Shown here in pieces: positions 16,732 through 25,485 of a DNA stretch of 64,000 nt. Below the pieces are notes generated by a model that was given only the letters and a program-made list of their open reading frames with translations, was not told where the DNA came from and did no database searches. A program made the position numbers and the translations under genes. The DNA comes from Suilimivivens sp964393865. GTDB lineage: Bacteria; Bacillota; Clostridia; Lachnospirales; Lachnospiraceae. The stretch is taken from NCBI GenBank assembly GCA_964393865.1, contig CAYMUW010000007.1, forward strand, positions 1-64,000. The letters are read 5' to 3'. Each line of letters begins with the position of its first letter. Positions within the stretch are counted from its first letter, which is position 1.

Positions 16732-17154
16732 TCACAACGATAGAACCGCCATTGCCAGCGTTGCGCAAACCATCAATCCCAGACCAATCAAAGCCTTTCT
16801 GCTTAGTCTTTCCTTAAACACAATACGGGAAAACAGCACCGTCACCACAATGCTCAGTTTATCAATCGGCACCACTTTGTTGACATCTCCCATCGATAAC
16901 GCTTTAAAGTAACAGATCCAGGAAGCGCCCGTTGCAAGACCCGACAAGCACAAAAACAGCAACGATGTAGTATCAATGTGGGTAATCGTTCCAGCGGAAC
17001 CGGCTGCAAGTACCATCAGCCACGAAAAGAACAAAACAACAATTGTCCGTATTGCCGTTGCCACGTCAGAATCAGTTTTCTTAATGCCGCATTTTGCAAG
17101 AATTGCTGTCAGTCCGGCAAATATGGCAGATAACACAGCCATCAGCAGCCACAT
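16732..17154 (-). CDS. Half-size EamA/DMT-family transporter
   Basis: 140 residues with five predicted membrane helices and one EamA repeat rather than two. The conserved segments are SAIFAGLTAILAKCGI at the N-terminus, LSGLATGASWICYFKAL in the middle and IVFKERLSRKALIGLGLMV near the end. Half-size members are thought to dimerise. It follows the Rpn nuclease gene by 5 nt on the same strand. The substrate is unknown; EamA proteins export amino acids or metabolites. Confidence 0.85.
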   Translation of the reverse strand: MWLLMAVLSAIFAGLTAILAKCGIKKTDSDVATAIRTIVVLFFSWLMVLAAGSAGTITHIDTTSLLFLCLSGLATGASWICYFKALSMGDVNKVVPIDKLSIVVTVLFSRIVFKERLSRKALIGLGLMVCATLAMAVLSL

Positions 17155-17159
17155 AATAT

Positions 17160-18095
17160 TTATTCCATATCCTTCCTCAGGCAGCCTGTTGCTTTTGCCT
17201 TTTCATACTCCTCTATAGTAGTTCCAAGCCCTTCACAGGCTTCCTGCAGACTTACATGAAAATTTTTCATGGCCGCCTCCACATTTTTTTGAAGAGTTTT
17301 AGCTTCTCCCTCTGCATATCCATCCGCCTTTCCCTTGTCATAGCCCACCTCCATTCCATCCTCAAACAACGTTCTTTTCACATACTCTTCATTGTACTCA
17401 TAAATCGACATGGCTATTACCTCCGCTTTCTGCTCCAACAGAAACTCCTTCAGAACATCCTTCTCTATGCAGGCATCCACTGCTCTCTTCACGGCCTTTT
17501 CCAGCTCCATGGTTTTCAGGTTCCTGCGCACCTCCGCCACAAAATAAGCATAATCCGAAAGTGCCTTACACTTCCCCATCAGCTCCCGGTTGTGTCCGTA
17601 ATTGATATTAATCACCCTGACGGTCAGCTCCATACATCCTTCGCCGTCATCCTCAAAACAGTCTGACAGCCTCTGGGTAAACTCCTCCGCCTTTCTCTCC
17701 AGACCATTGTAAAACACGATATAATGGGGTGTTGGAATCAAAATCCTCCTGCTGCCCGCCAACTCCATATCCTTCATCTGCTTTTTGTACAGGTCTGCAA
17801 AATACAGAAAGCCTCTCAGCGCCATATTGGGGCAATACGAGGACTGGTGCTCAAACAGACACATATTGCTGTCGATGACAAAGGAAATATCATTCTTCAT
17901 TTTCATAAAAATGGCGTTTTCCATCGTATTGACCGTCAAATCCTTCTCGTCGGTATATGTCGTATCATTCAGCGCATTATACAGCTCCAGCAGCCTCTTT
18001 TTGTCCTTAAACAGCATCCTGAATACCCTGTCCTTGTAGGTGTAGTACACAGGAGTTTCCTCTGCCACAGCGTCCTTCATCCGTTCTTCCTTCAT
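17160..18095 (-). CDS. Rpn-family recombination-promoting nuclease/putative transposase
   Basis: 311 residues of the PD-(D/E)XK Rpn/PDDEXK_2 family. The YTYKDRVFRMLFKDKKRLLELYNAL start, the central SFVIDSNMCLFEHQSSYCPNMALR with the probable catalytic Asp and EHQ residues (about residues 75-90), and the later PTPHYIVFYNG segment are typical. The C-terminal part is helical, with a GYDKGKADGYAEGEAK heptad. ATG at 18095 has AGGAGA 6 nt upstream. Such genes are often mobile and multi-copy; a decayed relative is at 34452-34859. Confidence 0.87.
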   Translation of the reverse strand: MKEERMKDAVAEETPVYYTYKDRVFRMLFKDKKRLLELYNALNDTTYTDEKDLTVNTMENAIFMKMKNDISFVIDSNMCLFEHQSSYCPNMALRGFLYFADLYKKQMKDMELAGSRRILIPTPHYIVFYNGLERKAEEFTQRLSDCFEDDGEGCMELTVRVININYGHNRELMGKCKALSDYAYFVAEVRRNLKTMELEKAVKRAVDACIEKDVLKEFLLEQKAEVIAMSIYEYNEEYVKRTLFEDGMEVGYDKGKADGYAEGEAKTLQKNVEAAMKNFHVSLQEACEGLGTTIEEYEKAKATGCLRKDME

Positions 18096-18402
18096 ATTCT
18101 TCTCCTTTCGTCCGGATAGCAGAAAATGCCGCCGTCCCGAAAGACTCTGTCTCATTCCCTGCTTTATGAAAACAAATTAAATGGTAGTAAAGCAAGGATT
18201 CTAAAACAGATCATGTGCGTTGTACATGGTGCAGGGCACAGGTTAGAAAATAGATTTGATATACGAATTTCCGTTAGAATTTCTATGCTTTAATTTGATT
18301 GTAGCAGGCAGTCTGCAAGCCGTCAAGGGAAAAAATAAAAATATACTCAGTGCTTTCCTATCATATTTAAAGCATCAAACAGCAGCTTATTCCGATAACA
18401 GC
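18096..18402. other. Upstream region of the Rpn gene, no gene found
   Basis: About 300 bp without a supportable gene on either strand. It contains the leader of the Rpn gene and AT-rich sequence near 18250-18300 that could hold its promoter, but no -35/-10 pair stands out. Confidence 0.4.
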
Positions 18403-18428
18403 AAAAAGCCCAGCACTTGCTGGGCTTT
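18403..18428. terminator. Terminator after tRNA-Gly(CCC)
   Basis: AAAAAGCCCAGCA and TGCTGGGCTTTTT pair across a very short loop with A and T runs on the outer sides, so it can work in both directions. It lies 6 nt past the tRNA on the minus strand. Confidence 0.8.
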
Positions 18429-18433
18429 TTAAA

Positions 18434-18504
18434 AGCAGATGACGGGAATCGAACCCGCCTCCTCAGCTTGGGAAGCTGATGTTCTACCGATGAACTACAT
18501 CTGC
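18434..18504 (-). tRNA. tRNA-Gly (anticodon CCC)
   Basis: On the minus strand the acceptor GCAGATG pairs with CATCTGC, the anticodon stem TCAGC/GCTGA closes the loop TTCCCAA (anticodon CCC, decoding GGG), and the T-arm GCGGGTTCGATTCCCGT is intact. Discriminator T, no encoded CCA. A second glycine tRNA (GCC) is at 47181-47253. Confidence 0.95.
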
Positions 18505-18596
18505 GTACGGTATCCGCACAAATTATTATAATATTCTTTTAAACTATTGTAAAGAAAAGTTTTTCTTTTCAGTTAAACTGTTGCAATCTGCACTTA

Positions 18597-19169
18597 TCAA
18601 TTTCCAAGAGCCTTAAACAGTCTTCCCCTCAAAAGATTTCCCAAACCCAATGCCGCTGCCATCTTGATCACATCCGGAATAATAAAAGGCGTTACGCACC
18701 AGCCAAGCACTGCCGCAAGACCTACCGCTCCGGTATTCCTGGTATAGACAACCATAAACCATACGGTACCGATGGCGTAACAGATCAGCAGTCCTATCAC
18801 CATGGATACTGCCTGCACCCAAAGCTTTCTGCCCAGCAGCTTTTCCATCAGCCACATAAAAAGTGCGGAAAAAATAAATCCGATAATATAGCCTCCCGTA
18901 GTTCCAAGAAGCGCACCTAGCCCTCCTTTAAACCCGGAAAATACAGGAACCCCGATTGCGCCGAGCAATATGTAAACAAGAACTGCAACGCTTCCTCTCT
19001 TGCCGCCAAGCAAAATAACCGCAAGAAAAACCGCAAAGGTCTGCAGGGTGAAGGGAATCACCGTGGGAATGGATATCCAGGAACAAATAATAATTAATAC
19101 CGTACAAAAACCGATATATGCCATATCATAGGTTTTGGTTTTGCCTTTTAATTCTGTCTGCGTGCTCAT
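18597..19169 (-). CDS. bioY: Biotin transporter BioY (S-component)
   Basis: 190 residues with six membrane helices. The family pattern is clear: IPFTLQTFAVFLAVILLGGKRG near residues 35-57, LLGAIGVPVFSGFKGGLGALLGTTGGYIIGF near 67-100, and a C-terminal WCVTPFIIPDVIKMAAALGLG. BioY is the substrate-binding component of ECF biotin transporters; no EcfA/EcfT genes are near, so it either works alone or shares a central module. ATG at 19169 has GGAGG 6 nt upstream. A BirA-type palindrome lies 60-92 nt upstream. Confidence 0.92.
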   Translation of the reverse strand: MSTQTELKGKTKTYDMAYIGFCTVLIIICSWISIPTVIPFTLQTFAVFLAVILLGGKRGSVAVLVYILLGAIGVPVFSGFKGGLGALLGTTGGYIIGFIFSALFMWLMEKLLGRKLWVQAVSMVIGLLICYAIGTVWFMVVYTRNTGAVGLAAVLGWCVTPFIIPDVIKMAAALGLGNLLRGRLFKALGN

Positions 19170-19228
19170 AGTAATCCTCCAGTTGTAGATATTCATAAAC
19201 TGAAGATATCGTAACACCACAGCTTCCA

Positions 19229-19261
19229 AATGTCAACCTTTAATCTCTTAAGGTTTACATT
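19229..19261 (-). promoter_or_regulatory. Candidate BirA operator of bioY
   Basis: AATGTCAACCTT (19229-19240) and AAGGTTTACATT (19250-19261) form a 12-bp palindrome with one mismatch and a 9-nt spacer. Biotin-repressor sites in Firmicutes have paired GTTAACC/GGTTTAC-like half-sites, and the position upstream of a biotin transporter fits. Confidence 0.65.
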
Positions 19262-19313
19262 GTTACAGTCACATACTCCGTGAAAACGTTTTTGTTTCTA
19301 CAGTCATCCATCC

Positions 19314-21011
19314 TTATATATTCAGCCTTCTGTAACGGTTTATACAGGCCAGAATTTCCTGCTTTCTGGGTCTTGCAAGCTGCGCGGAAACCTCTCCCCG
19401 GTCAAACAGGCTCTCCAGACCGTTCTCAGACAGCTGTTCCTCCAGCATATCCCCCATCTGTTTTAAGCTCTTTTTCCCATCCATCAGCTTAAGCTCTGCA
19501 TACTTCAAAAGATAAGCCAGCGCCGCTGTCTGCTCCTGATCCTTAAGCTGCTCCAAATAACGAAGCTCTACACTTTCTTTGGAAAGAGAAAGCTCATTTG
19601 TGCCCGAAGTTCTGATTTTAATCCTGTCATCCTTCTCAAGGGCCATATCCGGCTTCGGACAACGCCTGTCGTTGTAGGAAGGAAAGCCATTTTCGCTGAG
19701 TTCTCCGGCATAATCCTTGGCAGCATCCTTTGCCCGCCGGGTAATATCATAAGGCACATATTCCTTCATCTGAATAATGGTATCCGCCACATGGAAGTAG
19801 GCGCCGGAGCTGCCTGCCACAATCACAGAGGATACATCCAGTTCCTCATACATGCCCCGCACTCTGCTGATAAAAGGGGTAATGGGCTCCTCGCCGCTTG
19901 TAATCACCCTGGCCATCAACTGATCCCTGACCATAAAGTTGGTAGCGGAGGTGTCCTCATCAATTAAAATCAACCTGCTGCCGCTCTCCAGTGCCTCCAT
20001 CAGATTGGCTGCCTGAGAAGTACTGCCGCTGGCATCCTCCGTAGAGAAATGTACCGTATCCTTCCCGTTGGGAAGATTTTTGATAAAGGGAGAAATGTCA
20101 ACTCCCGTAATACTTCGTCCATCCTCCGCGCGAAGCTTAAAAGCCGAGCTGTCTGTAATCACCAGCTCACGTCCGTCTCCTGCTATATGATTGTACACGC
20201 CGTTTTGCAAAGCCTGCAAAATAGTGGATTTGCCGTGATAACCTCCGCCCACAAACAGGGTAATGCCCTTGGGGATTCCCATGCCGGTCACTTCTCCTCT
20301 GTTGGGAAGCTTTAAGGTAACCTTTAAAGAATCCGGGGACCGGAACGCCACCGCTCCCTTCATAGGCTTTTCGGAAACACCGCTTTCTCTGGGCAAAACA
20401 GAACCGTCCGCAACAAAGGCACACAGATTTAACTCCGGAAGGCTTTCCCTGATATACTGCTGATCCTCGCAAAGACAAATAGCCTGTTTGAGCTTCATCT
20501 GATCAATGTTTGAATAATAAAGACTTTTTCGCACACAGTCCGGAAGAATATCAAAAAGCATTTTTTCCAATTCTCTGGCATTGATGGTACGCCCGTTCGC
20601 AGGAAAACCCGCCTCAAAGCGCAGAGTAATATTCCCCTCGTCTACCTTAAGAGCGGTGCGCTCAAGCACCTGCTGTCCACATCTGGAAACGGATAAAAGC
20701 CCGCTCTTTCCCGAGCCCTTAGCCTGAAAGCTTCCTCCCGACACCCATCTGCCAAACAATCTGGTAAGATGATCCTGCAGCGTAATGCGCTTAGCGGCAG
20801 TATCAAACAGCTCCGACGGAAAGCCTGCCTTGTCCTTCCTTACCCGAACAGACAATCTGGATGGTGCAGCAAAGGGGTCCCCCTGCACATGGTCAATGGA
20901 AAGCACATAATCCCTGAAATCATACTGCCCCCTAAGTTCCTTGTAAGCAGGATACCCTCTGTGGTCAATACTTTTTAATTTGTTTCGTAAATCCATTGCT
21001 GTCTGCATCAT
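19314..21011 (-). CDS. COG3044-type P-loop ATPase of the ABC class
   Basis: 565 residues. It has a Walker A-like GGGYHGKST near residue 255, a signature-like stretch EDASGSTSQAANLMEAL, and Walker B LILIDEDTSATNFMVRD near 350. The N-terminal region (RNKLKSIDHRGYPAYKELRGQYDF) is the conserved start of this family, sometimes misnamed as isopentenyl-diphosphate isomerase. No membrane partner is seen, so it is a soluble ATPase of unknown function. ATG at 21011 has GGAGAG 8 nt upstream and overlaps the argS region by essentially nothing (1-nt gap). Confidence 0.83.
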   Translation of the reverse strand: MMQTAMDLRNKLKSIDHRGYPAYKELRGQYDFRDYVLSIDHVQGDPFAAPSRLSVRVRKDKAGFPSELFDTAAKRITLQDHLTRLFGRWVSGGSFQAKGSGKSGLLSVSRCGQQVLERTALKVDEGNITLRFEAGFPANGRTINARELEKMLFDILPDCVRKSLYYSNIDQMKLKQAICLCEDQQYIRESLPELNLCAFVADGSVLPRESGVSEKPMKGAVAFRSPDSLKVTLKLPNRGEVTGMGIPKGITLFVGGGYHGKSTILQALQNGVYNHIAGDGRELVITDSSAFKLRAEDGRSITGVDISPFIKNLPNGKDTVHFSTEDASGSTSQAANLMEALESGSRLILIDEDTSATNFMVRDQLMARVITSGEEPITPFISRVRGMYEELDVSSVIVAGSSGAYFHVADTIIQMKEYVPYDITRRAKDAAKDYAGELSENGFPSYNDRRCPKPDMALEKDDRIKIRTSGTNELSLSKESVELRYLEQLKDQEQTAALAYLLKYAELKLMDGKKSLKQMGDMLEEQLSENGLESLFDRGEVSAQLARPRKQEILACINRYRRLNI

Positions 21012-21012
21012 T

Positions 21013-22779
21013 TTACATTCTCTCCGGTGCGGAAAATCCCAGCACGTCAATACAGGTCTCCAGAATATCTCTGGTAAGGAGCAATAATGCTACCCAGCCT
21101 GTCTTTTTGTCCTGATTTTCCTCGGTAACAATCTTAGTTTCATGATAAAAACGATTGAAGGCATTAGCCAGCTCATAAATGTAGGCACATACCTTGTGAG
21201 GCGCCGTTTCCGCATAGGCAGTTTCCATCATTGCATTAAAACCTGCAATTTCCATCATTAACGCCTTCTCAGCCTCACTTCCCGCTTCTCTGATTTCTGC
21301 GTTTTCAGGCAGCTCTCCCTGCTCCTTCACCTTGGCCAAAATAGACTTAATCCTGACAATGGTATACAGAATATAAGGGCCGGTGTCCCCCTCAAAGGAA
21401 GTAAATTTATCGATATCAAAAATATAGTCCTTGGATGCCTGATTGGACAAATCCCCGTACTTAATGGCGGAAAGAGCTACAATTTTGGCAGTCTGCTTCG
21501 CCTCCTCGGATTCCTCCTGTCTGCTTTCAATAATCTTGCGGTACATCTCCTCATTGATTTCTTTAATGAGAAGCTCCAGACGCATAACACCGCCCTCTCT
21601 GGTCTTAAAAGGCTTACCGTCCTTTCCGTTCATGGTACCGAAACCGATGTGCAAAAGCTCTGTCTCCGGCTCTACCAGCCTGGTCTTTCTTGCGCAACGG
21701 AACACCTGCTCAAAATACAAATCCTGCCTCTTGTCCGTAAGATAAATCATGCGATCGGGATGATATTCTCTCATACGCTCCATAATAGTAGCCAGATCTG
21801 TTGTATTGTAAAGGGATGCGCCGTCTGATTTCAAAATCATGCAGGGCGGAACCTCCTTGGTATCCGTCTCCTCCTTTACATCCACTACCAGCGCACCGTC
21901 ACTTAAATATGCGTAGCCTTCCTCTTTCATGTATTCCACCATGCCCGGAATCACATCGTGAACATCGGATTCGCCCTTCCAGAGTTCAAATTCCACGTTC
22001 AGATTTTCATAATTTTTCTTTAAATCCGCAACGGACACACGGATAATATGATTCCACAGCGCACGATAGCCCCTTACACCGTTCTGCAACTTAAAGGTAG
22101 CCTCCATGGCGCGCTCCTTGTACTCCGGGTCCTCCTTGGACTTGCCGCTGGCAGTGGGATAAATCTCCTCAAGCTCGGAAATGGTAAAGGGCGCCTCCTG
22201 CGGATATTCTCCGGCATAATTTTCATCAAAATAAACCAGATCCGGCTGACGCTCCTTAAGCTCTGTAATGATAAGCCCCATCTGGAGTCCCCAGTCTCCC
22301 AGATGGATGTCTCCGATCACCTTATGGCCTGCATACCTGGCGATACGCTTAATGCTTTCACCGATTACAGCCGAACGCAGATGCCCCACATGCAAAGGCT
22401 TGGCCACATTGGGGCCGCCGTAATCCACAATAATCATGCTGGGCTTTTCCGGCATTTCCAGCCCGAATTTAGACTCCTGCGCCATTTGCCTTAAATAGTC
22501 CGCAACAAAAGCTTCCTTCACCTTCAGGTTCAAGAATCCCGGATTGACTGCCTCCACTTCCAAAAAGATGTTGCTGTCCCCGCATTTAGCCGCAACCTCC
22601 TGGGCAATCATAATAGGGGCTTTCTTATACAATTTAGCTCCTGCCATTGCGCCATTACACTGATATTCACAAAGATCCGGGCGGTTAGACAGGGTTACTT
22701 TCCCAAGCTCTCTGTCATACCCCGCCGCCTGAAACGCATTTTTCATTTCCTCTGAAATCAAATCCAGAAATCTCTTCAT
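21013..22779 (-). CDS. argS: Arginyl-tRNA synthetase
   Basis: 588 residues, the usual length. Class I features are the HIGH-type motif HVGHLRSAVIGESI near residue 118, and an anticodon-binding all-helical C-terminus ending FNRFYHETKIV ... FSAPERM, characteristic of ArgS. It charges tRNA-Arg with arginine and needs tRNA for activation. ATG at 22779 is chosen because MKRFLDLISEEMKNAF is the conserved N-terminus and GAGGACGAG precedes it; the longer frame to 22848 has no ribosome site. No T-box leader fits into the 92 nt to queH. Confidence 0.95.
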   Translation of the reverse strand: MKRFLDLISEEMKNAFQAAGYDRELGKVTLSNRPDLCEYQCNGAMAGAKLYKKAPIMIAQEVAAKCGDSNIFLEVEAVNPGFLNLKVKEAFVADYLRQMAQESKFGLEMPEKPSMIIVDYGGPNVAKPLHVGHLRSAVIGESIKRIARYAGHKVIGDIHLGDWGLQMGLIITELKERQPDLVYFDENYAGEYPQEAPFTISELEEIYPTASGKSKEDPEYKERAMEATFKLQNGVRGYRALWNHIIRVSVADLKKNYENLNVEFELWKGESDVHDVIPGMVEYMKEEGYAYLSDGALVVDVKEETDTKEVPPCMILKSDGASLYNTTDLATIMERMREYHPDRMIYLTDKRQDLYFEQVFRCARKTRLVEPETELLHIGFGTMNGKDGKPFKTREGGVMRLELLIKEINEEMYRKIIESRQEESEEAKQTAKIVALSAIKYGDLSNQASKDYIFDIDKFTSFEGDTGPYILYTIVRIKSILAKVKEQGELPENAEIREAGSEAEKALMMEIAGFNAMMETAYAETAPHKVCAYIYELANAFNRFYHETKIVTEENQDKKTGWVALLLLTRDILETCIDVLGFSAPERM

Positions 22780-22871
22780 CTCGTCCTCATTTCTGCACGG
22801 CCTCTTACTGAAAAAGGAGCTTCGGCTACCGTGCAGCCGCTCTCCCACGTTAAATGACTATCAATATCCTA

Positions 22872-23531
22872 TCATCTTGTCTCGTTTTTAGCAAGCTTGG
22901 AAAACACACATCCGCAATAATCCTGCCGGTACAAATTATATTCTTTGGAAAGCTCCACTGAGCGCTTATAGCCGTCCTTCTTCTTAAAGTCAGAGGGTAA
23001 AAACGGCGTTCCGAATTCTTCGGCAAGCTTTTCCCCAATTTCATTGATTTTAGCTGCATTTTTTAAGGGACTGATGGTAAGCGTGGTAGTGAAATAGTCC
23101 GCTTCCCTTTCCTTTGCCAGACGCGCGGTCTCCCGAAGCCGCAGTTCATAGCACACAAAGCAGCGCTCTCCGCCCTCGGGACATTGTTCCAGCCCTTTCA
23201 CACTGCTAAAGAAAAGCTCCTTGTCATAATCCCCTTCTATAATGTCTATGGGATATGCTTTCTGTTCCTCTTCCCCGGCAGCCTGCCGTTGTTCCAGCTG
23301 ACTGTTTAATTCTCTAATCAGCCGCTTTTGTTCCTCCACCCGATGCAGATATTCCGGCTCGCTGGTTATGTTGGGGTTATAATAAAATACCGTAATCCTG
23401 AAAAAGGATCGCAAGCATTCCAAAACATAACTGCTGCAGGGTGCACAGCAGCTGTGCAAAAACAGTTTTTTCCCCCGGTGATCGGGGTTATTTAAAATCA
23501 CATCAAGCTCTTTCGAATAATTTCTGTTCAT
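22872..23531 (-). CDS. queH: Epoxyqueuosine reductase QueH
   Basis: 219 residues of the DUF208 family that completes queuosine synthesis by reducing epoxyqueuosine in tRNA. The paired cysteines LHSCCAPCSSY near residues 27-33, CFVCYELRLRETARLA near 118-133, and YCGCVFS near the C-terminus form the non-haem iron/Fe-S centre. It is the non-homologous alternative to the B12-dependent QueG. The gene precedes argS on the same strand, a tRNA-themed neighbourhood. The initiating ATG is at 23531. Confidence 0.92.
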   Translation of the reverse strand: MNRNYSKELDVILNNPDHRGKKLFLHSCCAPCSSYVLECLRSFFRITVFYYNPNITSEPEYLHRVEEQKRLIRELNSQLEQRQAAGEEEQKAYPIDIIEGDYDKELFFSSVKGLEQCPEGGERCFVCYELRLRETARLAKEREADYFTTTLTISPLKNAAKINEIGEKLAEEFGTPFLPSDFKKKDGYKRSVELSKEYNLYRQDYCGCVFSKLAKNETR

Positions 23532-23601
23532 CCCTATTCCTGCTCCCGCTTTATGATATAAAATCAGCTTCCCGCTGCTTTTTGGCTCTTTCCCATCTCA
23601 T

Positions 23602-23636
23602 AAAAAAGGCTGAAAGAAACCTTTCAGCCTTTTTTA
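23602..23636. terminator. Bidirectional terminator after the sugar ABC operon
   Basis: AAAAAAGGCTGAAAG pairs with CTTTCAGCCTTTTTT around an AAAC loop. Runs of A on one side and T on the other let it stop transcription from the ABC importer on the minus strand. Confidence 0.88.
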
Positions 23637-23662
23637 TCCTGTGTGTCAGGTTCTATATGAGT

Positions 23663-24514
23663 TTATCCTTTTACCGCACCTTGTGTCAAGCCGTCTACAA
23701 TACTGTTACTGAAACAGCAGTACACGATAATCGTCGGTATGATAGCAATTACAATTGCCGCAAACATCTGCGAATAATTTGTATTATATGGACCTACAAA
23801 CTTTGACAAAGATACCGGAAGGGTCTTTTTGCTGTCATCGGAAATGAATACCATTGCCAGAAGCAGCTCATTCCAGTTTGCTACAAAGGTCATAAGACCG
23901 GTTACAAACAATCCCGTCTTGGAAAGAGGAAATGCAATATGTGTAAAAATTCTGTAAATCGAACAGCCGTCTATACACGCAGACTCAAAAAGCTCGTTAG
24001 GCAGTCCCTTAAAAAAGCCTGTCATAATAAAAATTGTCAGCGGCAGTGCCAGCGTTAAATAGGGCAGAATTAATCCCAATCGGCTGTTTGTCAAATGCAT
24101 TTTGGAAAATCTGGTAAACAGCGGAATTAAAATACAGTGTACCGGTATCATCATGCCCGTCAAAAAATAAGTCATCGTTGCATTTGCAAACTTCCATCTC
24201 ATTCTTCCAATGGCAAAAGCCGCCATGGAGCCAAGCACCAGGCACAACAGCAGGGTCACAAAACATACAACAGCGGAATTTAAAGTTGCAATTCCAAGTT
24301 TTCCGGCTGACCATGCAAAAGTATAGTTTTCAATCATCAAACGCTCAGGCATGGACCATGGTGAAACAAACAGCGTCTTATCGTCCTTTAGGGAAACATA
24401 AACAACCCATACCAATGGAAGAAGGTAAAGTACTGCCAAAATTGACAGGAAGATATAAATGAGCGTTTTAACAACTATGCTGCCTTCATTTTTCTTTATT
24501 GATGATTTGCTCAA
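23663..24514 (-). CDS. Carbohydrate ABC transporter permease (MalG type)
   Basis: About 283 residues with six membrane helices. The EAA loop SACIDGCSIYRIFTHIAFPLSKTGL near residue 195 and the start-of-domain Y-LLPLVWVVYVSLKDDKTLF mark a CUT1 family permease. The open frame extends to a GTG at 24523, but the AGGGGGTGG site fits the TTG at 24514 better; either could be used. It is the third gene of the operon and pairs with the MalF-type permease upstream. Confidence 0.9.
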   Translation of the reverse strand: MSKSSIKKNEGSIVVKTLIYIFLSILAVLYLLPLVWVVYVSLKDDKTLFVSPWSMPERLMIENYTFAWSAGKLGIATLNSAVVCFVTLLLCLVLGSMAAFAIGRMRWKFANATMTYFLTGMMIPVHCILIPLFTRFSKMHLTNSRLGLILPYLTLALPLTIFIMTGFFKGLPNELFESACIDGCSIYRIFTHIAFPLSKTGLFVTGLMTFVANWNELLLAMVFISDDSKKTLPVSLSKFVGPYNTNYSQMFAAIVIAIIPTIIVYCCFSNSIVDGLTQGAVKG

Positions 24515-24526
24515 TCTTTCCACCCC

Positions 24527-25414
24527 CTACATTTCGTAATTTTCAATCTTGACAAATTTGTTTATAAAAAATGTTACCAATAAACAAAGTACCAAGAGGA
24601 CAACACCGATTGCACTTGCATATCCATATTTAAAATACTTAAAGCCCTGGAGATACAGGTGAGTCGCAAGCACCTCTGTCATATGGTTCGGTCCGCCTTC
24701 GGTCATATTAAAAATCAAGTCGAAAAACTTCAGGGAACCGATTGCGTTTAAGGACATTGCCGTTGCCATCATCGGCCTGATTAACGGCAGGGTAATATAC
24801 CGGAAAGCCTGCACCTTTGTGCAGCCATCTATGTAAGATGCTTCATACAGCGAGGTACTGATACCTGAAATCTGTGCCATATACAGCATCATGGACTGAC
24901 CTACATACTGCCACAGAGAGACAAACGCTATCACCCACATGGGTAGAATAATAAATCCTTTGGTATCCATCAGCCACAACGGACCTTCAATTCCAAACTC
25001 CGCCAGTATTTGGTTGATACCCAGCTTTGGTGTAAATACAAACATCCACAAAAGTCCAAGTGCTGCGGAAGACAGTACACAGGGCAGATAATATACGTTT
25101 TTAAAGAAGTTACGGCCTCTTTTAATATTGGTTAAAAGGGCTGCCAGGATCAGACCGGCGATCAACTGCGTTACAACCGAAAACACCAAAAAGAACAGGG
25201 AATTCTTGATTGCTATTTTCATGCTTTTGTCCGTCGTTAAAAGCTGTCTGTAATTTTCAATTCCAACAAACTCCGGTTTTGTCAAAGCATTATATTCACA
25301 GAAAGAATAATATACGGACTGACAAATCGGAATAAACAAAACAAATGTAAATAACAGGAATGCCGGCGCCACAAATATGATTATTGCCTTTTTATCTCTT
25401 AATAATTTGTCCAT
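24527..25414 (-). CDS. Carbohydrate ABC transporter permease (MalF type)
   Basis: 295 residues with six membrane helices and the EAA loop EASYIDGCTKVQAFRYITLPLIRPMM near residue 200. ATG at 25414 has GGAGG 5 nt upstream, so it begins MDKLLRDKKAI. It lies between the binding protein and the MalG-type permease; no ATPase is encoded, so the importer probably uses a shared MsmK-like ATPase, as in many Firmicutes. Confidence 0.92.
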   Translation of the reverse strand: MDKLLRDKKAIIIFVAPAFLLFTFVLFIPICQSVYYSFCEYNALTKPEFVGIENYRQLLTTDKSMKIAIKNSLFFLVFSVVTQLIAGLILAALLTNIKRGRNFFKNVYYLPCVLSSAALGLLWMFVFTPKLGINQILAEFGIEGPLWLMDTKGFIILPMWVIAFVSLWQYVGQSMMLYMAQISGISTSLYEASYIDGCTKVQAFRYITLPLIRPMMATAMSLNAIGSLKFFDLIFNMTEGGPNHMTEVLATHLYLQGFKYFKYGYASAIGVVLLVLCLLVTFFINKFVKIENYEM

Positions 25415-25485
25415 ATACACCTCCGGAACTTTAGAAAAATGCGGGATTGGATTTCTCCAATCCCGCCGTATAACCACTTTGTTTC

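Noticed and set aside
19286..19300. TGAAAACGTTTTTG resembling a catabolite (cre) site
   Set aside because: Two consensus positions fail and it lies between the ends of two genes, not at a promoter.
22780..22871. T-box leader for argS
   Set aside because: Only 92 nt between queH and argS, with no specifier stem or antiterminator sequence.
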